Shown here piece by piece: positions 6,677 through 13,173 of a DNA stretch of 39,839 bases. Source of the DNA: an uncultured Bacteroides sp. (GTDB lineage: Bacteria > Bacteroidota > Bacteroidia > Bacteroidales > Bacteroidaceae); contig CALUJC010000033.1 in the NCBI GenBank assembly GCA_944320865.1, forward strand, positions 1 through 39,839. The letters run 5' to 3'. The number at the start of each line of letters is the position of its first letter. The first letter of the stretch is position 1. The translations under genes were made by a program, and so were the position numbers. Under the pieces are notes generated by a model. The model was not told the DNA's origin, searched no databases, and saw only the letters and a list, made by a program, of their open reading frames with translations.

Positions 6677-7027
6677 ATGGATTACTTGGAATACAAAGGC
6701 TACAAAGGCTCCGTGGAGTATAGCAAGGACGATAACTGCCTCTGCGGCAAGGTGCAGGGATTGGGCAATAAGGTCTTAATCCTGTACGAAGGCAATACCA
6801 TCGACGAACTTCGCAAGGACTTTGAAGCAGGCATTGACAGTTATCTGGAAGGATGCAAGGCAGACGGTGTAGAACCGGCCAAGCCCTTCAGCGGGAAGCT
6901 GAACCTGCGCATGACTTCGGAACTGCATTCGCGTGTCGCCGCCTTTGCCGCAAGCATGGGCATGACCATCAACGATTTCATCAACCGGGCCATTGTCAAT
7001 GAATTGAAGCATGAGTGCGCAGTATAA
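6677..7027 (+). CDS. hicB: HicB-family antitoxin, apparently orphan
   Basis: 116 residues. The N-terminal part (about 1-65) is the HicB partial RNase-H-like fold: YLEYKGYKGSVEYSKDDN, CGKVQGLGNKVLILYEG, TIDELRKDFEAGIDSYL. The C-terminus (about 73-110) is a ribbon-helix-helix DNA-binding domain: KLNLRMTSELHSRVAAFAASMG, TINDFINRAIVNEL. It would normally bind HicA and repress the operon promoter. Here its toxin gene, just upstream, is broken, so the antitoxin is either kept as a DNA-binding regulator, used against another HicA, or is a relic. The reading frame is intact with no sign of decay. It overlaps the next gene (AlkD-like) by 17 bp, so the two are probably co-transcribed. Confidence 0.88.
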   Translation: MDYLEYKGYKGSVEYSKDDNCLCGKVQGLGNKVLILYEGNTIDELRKDFEAGIDSYLEGCKADGVEPAKPFSGKLNLRMTSELHSRVAAFAASMGMTINDFINRAIVNELKHECAV

Positions 7028-7742
7028 TCAACCAGCCCCCATCACCCCCCAAGCCGTCAAGGCCGAACTCCTCCGCCTCGCCGAGCAGGGCAACAAGCCC
7101 TTCACCGAAAGCCTCAATCCCGGTGTGCCCAACGTATTGGGCATCCGCATCCCCCACCTGCGCGAATTGGCAAAGAAGATTGCCAAAGGCGACTGGCAGG
7201 CGTACCTGGCCACGGCCGACACGTATTATATGGAGGAACGGATGCTGCAAGGCATGGTGCTGGGCTGCATCCGCCCGGACAAGGATGTGGAAGTATATCT
7301 GGAGCGGGTAACCCGCTTCGTGCGCCTCATCAACAGCTGGTCGGTGTGCGACACGTTCAAGTTCGGCGGCGGGAAGCGGTTCATCGAGGCCTATCGGGAA
7401 CGCCTTTGGGAATACCTCAAAGGATGGATGCAGGCCGGGGGCGAGTACGAGATACGTTTCGGCGTAGTGATGGCGATGCAGCTGTTCATCGACGAGGAGC
7501 ATATTCATGAGCTGCTCCGCCTCTACGACGGCATCCGTCACGAGGGCTATTACGTCCGCATGGGCGTGGCGTGGGCGTTGTCCGTCTGCTTCGTCCGGTT
7601 CCCCGAGCTCACGATGCGCTACCTCCGGGAGGGGAACACGCTGGACGACTTCACTTACAACAAGACGTTGCAGAAGATTACGGAGTCCTACCGGGTGGAT
7701 GGCGACACGAAGCAGGTCATTAAGGGGATGAGGAGGAAATAG
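7011..7742 (+). CDS. DNA alkylation repair protein, AlkD-like HEAT repeats
   Basis: 243 residues, all-helical and without a signal peptide. It matches the AlkD-like DNA alkylation repair family: VLGIRIPHLRELAKKI near residue 45, the EERMLQGMVLG helix, INSWSVCDTFKFGGGKRF in the middle, then EIRFGVVMAMQLFID and YVRMGVAWALSVCFVRFP. AlkD enzymes remove bulky or positively charged N3/N7-alkyl purines using a HEAT-repeat DNA-binding groove. The conserved W and D of the NSWSVCD motif fit the catalytic region. Its start codon lies within the end of hicB (17-bp overlap), so translation may be coupled and the gene may share the hic promoter. Confidence 0.88.
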   Translation: MSAQYNQPAPITPQAVKAELLRLAEQGNKPFTESLNPGVPNVLGIRIPHLRELAKKIAKGDWQAYLATADTYYMEERMLQGMVLGCIRPDKDVEVYLERVTRFVRLINSWSVCDTFKFGGGKRFIEAYRERLWEYLKGWMQAGGEYEIRFGVVMAMQLFIDEEHIHELLRLYDGIRHEGYYVRMGVAWALSVCFVRFPELTMRYLREGNTLDDFTYNKTLQKITESYRVDGDTKQVIKGMRRK

Positions 7743-7777
7743 ATACCCATGAATGAGCAGGCTAAGAAATAAATCCG

Positions 7778-7785
7778 TATCTTTG
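7778..7785 (+). promoter_or_regulatory. Predicted -7 box for pyrH
   Basis: TATCTTTG, 34 bp upstream of the pyrH ATG. The -33 region is poor. Confidence 0.5.
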
Positions 7786-7819
7786 CCCCCAACGAATACA
7801 CCATATATAATATAGAGCT

Positions 7820-8533
7820 ATGGCAACACCTTACAAACGCATCCTCCTCAAGCTCAGCGGCGAGAGCCTGAAGGGAGACCAGCCGGGCATCTTCGATGAT
7901 GAGCGGTTGGTGCAATACGCCGAACAGATAAAGGAAATACGCGACATGGGCGTGCAAGTGGGCATCGTCATCGGCGGAGGCAACATCTTCCGCGGACTGA
8001 AGGGTGCGATGAAGGGCTTCGACCGCGTGAAGGGCGACCAGATGGGTATGCTGGCCACGGTCATCAACAGCCTGGCCCTCAGCTCGGCACTCACCGCACA
8101 GGGCGTCAAGGCCCGCGTGCTGACCGCCGTGCGCATGGAGCCCATCGGCGAGTTCTACAACAAGTGGCGCGCCATCGAATGCCTCGAAGCGGGCGAAGTG
8201 GTCATCATGTCCGCCGGCACGGGCAACCCCTTCTTCACCACCGACACCGGCTCCAGCCTGCGCGGCATCGAGATTGAGGCCGACGTCATGCTGAAAGGCA
8301 CCCGCGTGGACGGCGTCTACACCGCCGACCCGGAGAAGGACCCCACGGCCACGAAGTTCCGCGACATCACCTACGACGAAGTCCTCAGCCGCAACCTCCG
8401 CGTCATGGACCTCACCGCCACCTGCATGTGCAAGGAGAACAACCTGCCCATCATCGTCTTCGACATGGACACCCCGGGCAACCTGAAGAAAGTCATCAGC
8501 GGGGAGGAGATTGGGACGCTGGTGCATAACTGA
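7820..8533 (+). CDS. pyrH: UMP kinase
   Basis: 237 residues, the normal size for bacterial PyrH. It phosphorylates UMP to UDP using ATP, in pyrimidine nucleotide synthesis in the cytoplasm. Motifs of the amino-acid-kinase fold are present: YKRILLKLSGESLKG (residues 4-18), IVIGGGNIFRG (about 50-60), MGMLATVINSLAL, SAGTGNPFFTTDT and DVMLKGTRVDGVYTADP. These cover the phosphate-binding glycines and the UMP-binding GNPFFTTD loop. It starts at the only ATG that keeps the N-terminal strand. The MerR regulator starts 16 bp downstream, so the two are likely co-transcribed. Confidence 0.97.
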   Translation: MATPYKRILLKLSGESLKGDQPGIFDDERLVQYAEQIKEIRDMGVQVGIVIGGGNIFRGLKGAMKGFDRVKGDQMGMLATVINSLALSSALTAQGVKARVLTAVRMEPIGEFYNKWRAIECLEAGEVVIMSAGTGNPFFTTDTGSSLRGIEIEADVMLKGTRVDGVYTADPEKDPTATKFRDITYDEVLSRNLRVMDLTATCMCKENNLPIIVFDMDTPGNLKKVISGEEIGTLVHN

Positions 8534-8549
8534 CACACAGCCCCACCCC

Positions 8550-8942
8550 ATGCTCAACAAAGATAAACAGCTCAAGATATACTACTCCATCGGCGAGGTG
8601 GCACAGATGTTCGGCATCACGGAGAGCACCCTGCGCTTCTGGGAGAAAGAGTTTCCACAACTCACGCCCAAGAAGGCAGGACGCAACGTGCGGCAGTACC
8701 GCAAAGAAGACATCGAGACTGTAAAACTCATCTACCACCTCGTCAAAGAGCGAGGCATGACCTTGCCCGGCGCCCGCCAGCGCATGAAGGACAACCGCGA
8801 AGACACCCTGCGCCGCTTCGAGCTGGTAGAACGGCTCAAGGCCATCCGCGAAGAGCTGATGAACATGAAGCTTGCCCTCGACACCTTCACCTACGAAGAT
8901 GTGGACAAGCTGAAAGAAAACATTAAGAAAATTGAAAATTGA
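8550..8942 (+). CDS. MerR-family transcriptional regulator
   Basis: 130 residues from the ATG at 8550. The longer frame from a TTG at 8511 would overlap pyrH and adds no family residues. The N-terminal winged HTH of MerR proteins covers about 8-75: YYSIGEVAQMFGITESTLRFWE, then NVRQYRKEDIETVKLI, then LVKERGMTLPGARQRM. A C-terminal helix (FELVERLKAIREELMNMKLAL) is the dimerising coiled coil. There is no extra ligand- or metal-binding domain and no Cys cluster, as in the short Bacteroidota MerR group located beside pyrH or other housekeeping genes. Its targets are unknown. Its 3' end is part of a 34-bp inverted repeat shared with the region before the rsh stop codon. Confidence 0.93.
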   Translation: MLNKDKQLKIYYSIGEVAQMFGITESTLRFWEKEFPQLTPKKAGRNVRQYRKEDIETVKLIYHLVKERGMTLPGARQRMKDNREDTLRRFELVERLKAIREELMNMKLALDTFTYEDVDKLKENIKKIEN

Positions 8943-9021
8943 GAATTAAGAATTGAGAAATAGGAGCGAGTAATTTCCCCCTTGTATTATTTCTCAATTT
9001 TTAATTCTCAATTCTCAATTT
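8929..9021. terminator. Long AT-rich hairpin between convergent merR and rsh genes
   Basis: The arms 8929-8962 and 8988-9021 are 34 bp each and pair with only two mismatches, around a 25-nt loop. Both arms are built from repeated AATTGAGAATT-like words. The left arm covers the last four codons and the stop of merR. The hairpin ends 17 bp before the rsh stop codon, so it could act as a bidirectional terminator. Confidence 0.7.
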
Positions 9022-9038
9022 ACTAATTCTCAATTCCC

Positions 9039-11306
9039 TCAGTCTTCTACCCGTGTTACCTGCTTAATGTTCTGTATCTGCTTCAGGTTGTTGCAGATGG
9101 CACGCACATCGTCCACATCGTGTACATAGAGTTGTATCTTGCCCTCGAATATGCCATCATTGGTGCCTATATCCAGGTGGCGTATGTTTACTCCAAGCTG
9201 GCGCGATATAACCTGGGTAACCTCATTGAGCAACCCTACACAATCGATACCCTGAATGTAGATGGTTACCACAAACGACAATTCCTTGTGCGTATCCCAT
9301 TGGGTGGCAATAATGCGATTACCATAGCTGCTTTTAAGCTTGACAGCTACAGGGCATTGCCGCTTGTGGATGACTACACGGTTGTTCTCGTCAATGTATC
9401 CCAACACTGCATCACCGGGAATGGGATGGCAGCACGGAGCCATGATGTAGTCTTTGGAGATGGTTTCTTCAGTGAGTTTCAGTATTTCCTTGGTATTGAT
9501 TTTCTTATCGGTAGAAGGAGCAGGCTCTCCGGCAGGCTTGGTGTCCTTAGCCTCCTTGTTATCCTTCCCGAAGGAGAAAGAAAGCAGCTTCTTCCAATTC
9601 TTACCTTGTTTCTCGCGGAAAGCATCGCGGTCGGCATCGCCCAGCGTCACCTTGCCATTACCTATGGCTACCAATAACTCGTCATGGGTGTGGAAGCCGT
9701 GCAGGTGGGTCAGCTTATCGAGGGCAGCGTCGTCCAGCACAATGCCCGACCCATCAAAAAAGTCCGCCAATGCAGTCTCACCCTTCTTCTGGAAAGCCTT
9801 GGCCTCCCGGCGCAAGTAGAAGTCTATCTTGGCGCGGGCACGGGCCGTAGTGACGAAGTTCAGCCATTCGGGCTGCACGCGTTGTGCTTTCGAGGTAAGC
9901 ACCTCCACCTGGTCGCCGCTCTGCAACTTATGGCTCAGGGGCACGAGTTTGTGGTTCACCTTGGCGCCGATGCAGTGCGTGCCCAGGTCGGTGTGGAGGG
10001 AGAAGGCAAAGTCGAGCACCGTGGCATTCTGCGGCATGGTCTTGAGGTCGCCCTTGGGCGTGAAGACGAATATCTCGGAGGCAAAGAGGTTGAGCTTGAT
10101 GGTGTCGAGGAAGTCGATGGCGTCGGGCTGCGGGTCGTCCAGAATCTCCTTGATGGTCTTGAGCCACTTGTCCAGTTCGCCCTGGTCCTCGCTGCCGCCG
10201 CCTTCCTTGTACTTCCAGTGGGCGGCAAAGCCCTGTTCGGCCACGTCGTCCATGCGCTCGCTGCGTATCTGCACCTCAATCCACTGCCCGTTGTTAGCCA
10301 TGAGGGTGACGTGCAGGGCCTGGTAGCCGTTGCTCTTGGGGTGGCTCACCCAGTCGCGCAGGCGGTCGGGGTGAGGTTTGTATATCTTGGTGAGGGCTAC
10401 GTAGATGTCGAAGCAGTCGTTCAGTTCCTCCTCCATGTTGCGTGGGGTGAAGATGATGCGCACGGCCAGCACGTCGTACACTTCCTCGAAAGGCACATGC
10501 TTGGTCTCCATCTTCTTCCAGATGGAGTAGATGGACTTGACGCGGGCCAGAATGTGGTACTTCAGCCCCATCTTGTCCAATTGCTCGCGGATGGGGGCAG
10601 TAAACTCACGGAACACCTTGTCGCGCTCGGCGGCGGTGGCAGCCAGTTTGTCTTCGATAGCCTTGTATTCGTCGGGGTGCTCGTACTTGAAGCTAAGGTT
10701 CTCCAGCTCGGTCTTAATCTTGTTCAGGCCGAGGCGGTTGGCCAGGGGGGCGTAGATGTAGAGGGTTTCGCCGGCTATCTTGTACTGCTTGTTGGGCAGC
10801 ATGGAACCCAGGGTGCGCATGTTGTGCAGGCGGTCGGCTATCTTGATGAGGATGACGCGGATGTCGTCGCTCATGGTGAGGAGCAGTTTCTTGAAGTTCT
10901 CGGCCTGGGCCGAGGCGCGGTCGCCGAAGATGCCACCGGATATCTTGGTCAGCCCGTCCACAATCTGTGCAATCTTGGGGCCGAAGATGTTCTCTATGTC
11001 CTCCACGGTGTAGTCGGTGTCTTCCACCACGTCGTGCAGCAGGGCGCAGCAGATGGAGGTGGAGCCCAGGCCAATCTCCTCGCACACTATCTGCGCCACG
11101 GCAATGGGGTGCATGATGTAGGGCTCGCCGCTGCGGCGCTTCACACCTCGGTGGGCCTGGTTGGCGAAGTTGAATGCCTTGGTGATGATTTCCACCCGCT
11201 TGCGGTGCTTGGTGTGGAGGTAGGTGTCGATGAGGTGGTCGAAAGCTTTCTGAATCATGGCTTCTTCGGCCTGTTCCTTTTCCTTGAGGCTGAGTTGTTC
11301 GTCCAT
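9039..11306 (-). CDS. Bifunctional (p)ppGpp synthase/hydrolase, RelA/SpoT type
   Basis: 755 residues. Domains in order are: HD hydrolase (about 40-190; H52, H66 and the H91-D92 pair in LLHDVVEDTD), synthetase (about 240-360; SIYSIWKKM, YDVLAVRII, HPKSNGYQALHVTL, VEIQIRS-like VQIRSERMDDVAE), TGS (about 395-455; IFVFTPKGDLKTMP), a helical region with a CCHPIPGD motif, and a C-terminal ACT domain. It makes and degrades the alarmone (p)ppGpp in response to starvation. Both active sites look intact, so this is a bifunctional Rsh enzyme. A minus-strand promoter (CTTG, 19 bp, TAACTTTG) lies at 11350-11380. In other Bacteroides I recall it directly after mltD; here about 3.7 kb of fimbrillin/HU genes lie between (from memory, to be checked). 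Confidence 0.97.
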   Translation of the reverse strand: MDEQLSLKEKEQAEEAMIQKAFDHLIDTYLHTKHRKRVEIITKAFNFANQAHRGVKRRSGEPYIMHPIAVAQIVCEEIGLGSTSICCALLHDVVEDTDYTVEDIENIFGPKIAQIVDGLTKISGGIFGDRASAQAENFKKLLLTMSDDIRVILIKIADRLHNMRTLGSMLPNKQYKIAGETLYIYAPLANRLGLNKIKTELENLSFKYEHPDEYKAIEDKLAATAAERDKVFREFTAPIREQLDKMGLKYHILARVKSIYSIWKKMETKHVPFEEVYDVLAVRIIFTPRNMEEELNDCFDIYVALTKIYKPHPDRLRDWVSHPKSNGYQALHVTLMANNGQWIEVQIRSERMDDVAEQGFAAHWKYKEGGGSEDQGELDKWLKTIKEILDDPQPDAIDFLDTIKLNLFASEIFVFTPKGDLKTMPQNATVLDFAFSLHTDLGTHCIGAKVNHKLVPLSHKLQSGDQVEVLTSKAQRVQPEWLNFVTTARARAKIDFYLRREAKAFQKKGETALADFFDGSGIVLDDAALDKLTHLHGFHTHDELLVAIGNGKVTLGDADRDAFREKQGKNWKKLLSFSFGKDNKEAKDTKPAGEPAPSTDKKINTKEILKLTEETISKDYIMAPCCHPIPGDAVLGYIDENNRVVIHKRQCPVAVKLKSSYGNRIIATQWDTHKELSFVVTIYIQGIDCVGLLNEVTQVISRQLGVNIRHLDIGTNDGIFEGKIQLYVHDVDDVRAICNNLKQIQNIKQVTRVED

Positions 11307-11349
11307 AGTCGTGTGCTCCTCTGTGTTATTGTTGATTCTTGGGATTGTG

Positions 11350-11380
11350 CAAAGTTATGAATTTCCACACAGCCTGCAAG
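11350..11380 (-). promoter_or_regulatory. Promoter of the rsh gene
   Basis: On the minus strand CTTG (11377-11380), a 19-bp spacer and TAACTTTG (11350-11357) lie 44 bp upstream of the start. This indicates that rsh is transcribed independently of the genes upstream. Confidence 0.6.
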
Positions 11381-11405
11381 CGTTTGGGCGTTTTTAATGC
11401 ACAGA

Positions 11406-11445
11406 AGCCCCAAGTTCGTGTAGAAAAGGGTACGAACTTGGGGCT
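11406..11445. terminator. Perfect 14-bp inverted repeat after the fimbrillin gene
   Basis: AGCCCCAAGTTCGT (11406-11419) pairs perfectly with ACGAACTTGGGGCT (11432-11445) around a 12-nt loop. It lies 22 bp beyond the fimbrillin stop codon. There is no strong T-run on either strand, so it is a stable 3' hairpin or a weak intrinsic terminator separating the fimbrillin block from rsh. Confidence 0.7.
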
Positions 11446-11467
11446 GCGAGGCACAAAGCCGTCATCG

Positions 11468-12448
11468 TCACCGCACCACCATGTTGGCGCCGCCCGTGGC
11501 CGTGTCGCCCGTCTTCCAGCCCGTGATGCTGAACTGATCGAGGTTGATGCCCGCCTTGTTGGCCGTCAGCGTGAAGATGTATTGGCGGCCACTCTCCAGC
11601 GTGAGGTCGCTGGTGGTGTTCAGCGTGTAGGCATAGTAAGTGGTGTTGTCCGGAGCCACGAGGCGCACGAAGGTGTCGCCGTGCCCGAAGCTACTGCCCG
11701 GCAGCAGGATGGCGAAGTAGGTGTACTCCCCGTCATCGCCCGTGCGGTAGGGGGTGATGGTCGTGAGCTTCTGGGCATCCTGTCCGGCGGAGGCTGCGAT
11801 GGTGCCGTCCGTCACGTCCATACTACCGGTGGCGGGGATGGTGCCGCCCACAATCTCCAGCGTGGGGGCAAGCTCGTCCACCTCGGCATCCGTCATGTCG
11901 GCACCCGGCGAGAGGTGGATGACGATGCGCGCCATGCGGTGCTCTAGCTGCACGGTGAGGGAGTTGTTGGTGGCCCGGGTGGGTGCCGATACGCCCCACA
12001 GGTAGTCCGCAGCCTTGTAGCCCGCGCCGCTGTCCTTATGCTGGTCGGCCACCACGGTGACGGCCTTGGCGGTGGCGGTGCTGCTGTTCAGCGCGGCATC
12101 GTAAGGGTAGTAGGCGTGGAAGGTGTGCCACTGCGAGATGTTCTGCCAGTACAGCGTGCCGCTCCACGCGCCCCCCGACTGCTTGGCGAAGGGCTCGTTG
12201 TCCACCGCCGCGCCGGTTCCTATGGCCGACACGGCCTCCGTATTGCCTGTAGAGAGGTAGACGCCCACGCGGTCGCCCGGCTCGAAGGTTTCGCCCGTCT
12301 CGGCGATGGTGGCGCGGGTCACTACGCCGTCGGTGCTGAAGTTGAGGGCAATGGGGCGGTCCATGTCCACCCCGTCGTCGTCGTTGCACGCCGCCAGCAG
12401 GAGGGCGGCAATCATGGCCGGAGCCATGAGGTAGGTTTTCATTTTCAT
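11468..12448 (-). CDS. Fimbrillin-family lipoprotein
   Basis: 326 residues with a lipoprotein signal peptide (LLLAAC, lipid Cys at C21, followed by NDDDG). The mature part reads like a Bacteroidota fimbrillin-type two-domain fold: ALNFSTDGVVTRAT near the start, FEPGDRVGVYLS, GTLYWQNISQWHTFHAYYPYD, LEHRMARIVIHLSPG, then a C-terminal domain ending QYIFTLTANKAGINLDQFSITGW. The TRAT segment is where gingipain-like proteases cut fimbrillins before assembly. It would be a surface pilus or adhesin subunit; tip versus stalk cannot be told. It lies downstream of the HU gene in an accessory block of two fimbrillins. Confidence 0.85.
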   Translation of the reverse strand: MKMKTYLMAPAMIAALLLAACNDDDGVDMDRPIALNFSTDGVVTRATIAETGETFEPGDRVGVYLSTGNTEAVSAIGTGAAVDNEPFAKQSGGAWSGTLYWQNISQWHTFHAYYPYDAALNSSTATAKAVTVVADQHKDSGAGYKAADYLWGVSAPTRATNNSLTVQLEHRMARIVIHLSPGADMTDAEVDELAPTLEIVGGTIPATGSMDVTDGTIAASAGQDAQKLTTITPYRTGDDGEYTYFAILLPGSSFGHGDTFVRLVAPDNTTYYAYTLNTTSDLTLESGRQYIFTLTANKAGINLDQFSITGWKTGDTATGGANMVVR

Positions 12449-12524
12449 TGTCGTTATCGGTTGTCGTATTGTTAGTATAATAAAGGGGTTCCGGGAAATG
12501 GGGATGTGTTAGTTACCACAGCTA

Positions 12525-12561
12525 CTTAATACCTCATCACTAATACTTAACACCTAACCAT
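12525..12561. repeat. Short 21-bp duplicate before the HU stop codon
   Basis: CTTAATACCT (12525-12534) and CTTAACACCT (12546-12555) are 21 bp apart within an ACTAATAC-rich stretch that runs up to the HU stop codon at 12562. It may be a small member of the 20-23-bp array class. Only two units are visible. Confidence 0.4.
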
Positions 12562-13026
12562 TTACCCCAGCTGGTGGTCGCCGTCGTCCTCGCCGCCGGG
12601 CTCCGTGCCCGTGCCGGGTTCAGTGGTGGTGCCGTCTTTGGGATGGTCGATGCTCAGCTCGACGGCATTGGCGGCGTCGCGCATCTTCTGCTTGGGGGTG
12701 AACACGATTTTCGGGTTCTTCAGGGCATCCCTCACGGTGACTTCGGCCTCGGTGTCCATCATCTTGGAGGGGACAACGAGGCGGAACGAGCCCAAGTCGC
12801 CCAGGTCGACGCTCATGCCCAACTTCATGGCGTCGCACACCACGTTGCTGAGGCTGATGAGGGCGTTGCTCACGTCGCCCGCCGACAGGGAGGTTTCGCG
12901 CACAATGCGCTCAATGACCATCTCGTTTGTCAGCTTCTGCTGCGACTTGGGGTAGGCGTAATACACGGTCTGACCCTTGCGGTTGCCAATGGTCAGTAAT
13001 TTGCTTTTAATCTCATGTTCTAACAT
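12562..13026 (-). CDS. HU-family DNA-binding protein with acidic tail
   Basis: 154 residues, against about 90 for ordinary HU. Residues 1-125 match the longer Bacteroidota HU-like family: LTIGNRKGQTVYYAYPKS, LTNEMVIERIVRETSLSAGDV, DLGDLGSFRLVVPSKM, VVFTPK-like IVFTPKQKMRDA. A low-complexity tail of about 28 residues follows, rich in Thr, Glu, Gly and Asp (TEPGTGTEPGGEDDGD). HU proteins bend and package DNA. The extended version is usual beside fimbrillin and other surface-protein genes in this phylum and may set their expression; that role is inferred from context. A four-unit 23-bp palindromic array lies 55-146 bp upstream of its start. Confidence 0.85.
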   Translation of the reverse strand: MLEHEIKSKLLTIGNRKGQTVYYAYPKSQQKLTNEMVIERIVRETSLSAGDVSNALISLSNVVCDAMKLGMSVDLGDLGSFRLVVPSKMMDTEAEVTVRDALKNPKIVFTPKQKMRDAANAVELSIDHPKDGTTTEPGTGTEPGGEDDGDHQLG

Positions 13027-13080
13027 ATCCGTTACGGTTTTAAGGGTTATACATTATGTTGTCTTATCTTCCTGCCAAGA

Positions 13081-13172
13081 GTATCTGATACTCGTCGTCA
13101 AGGGTATCTGATACTGTTGGCAAAGGGTATCTGATACTGTTAGGCAAGGGTATCTGATACCCTTTAAAAAGG
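13081..13172. repeat. Tandem array C, 4 units of 23 bp with GTATCTGATAC core
   Basis: The 11-bp palindrome GTATCTGATAC occurs at 13081, 13104, 13127 and 13150, exactly 23 bp apart. The 12-nt spacers are related (GTTGGCAAAG-like). The last copy extends to a perfect 19-bp dyad AAGGGTATCTGATACCCTT (13147-13165). The array fills the gap between the fimbrillin stop codon (13174-13176, minus strand) and the HU gene start (13026). It could be an operator array, an RNA hairpin series, or both. Confidence 0.92.
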
Positions 13173-13173
13173 G

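Noticed and set aside
8511-8549. TTG start for the MerR gene
   Set aside because: It overlaps pyrH by 23 bp and adds residues that are not part of any MerR protein; the ATG at 8550 gives the normal N-terminus.
9684-11360. 558-codon open frame opposite the rsh gene
   Set aside because: It is a frame shadow of the clear Rsh protein, with no family motif and a composition typical of antisense frames of GC-rich genes.
13081-13172. Array C as a CRISPR array
   Set aside because: The spacers are similar to each other and only 12 nt, repeats are 11 bp, and there are no cas genes in the window. It is a simple tandem repeat.
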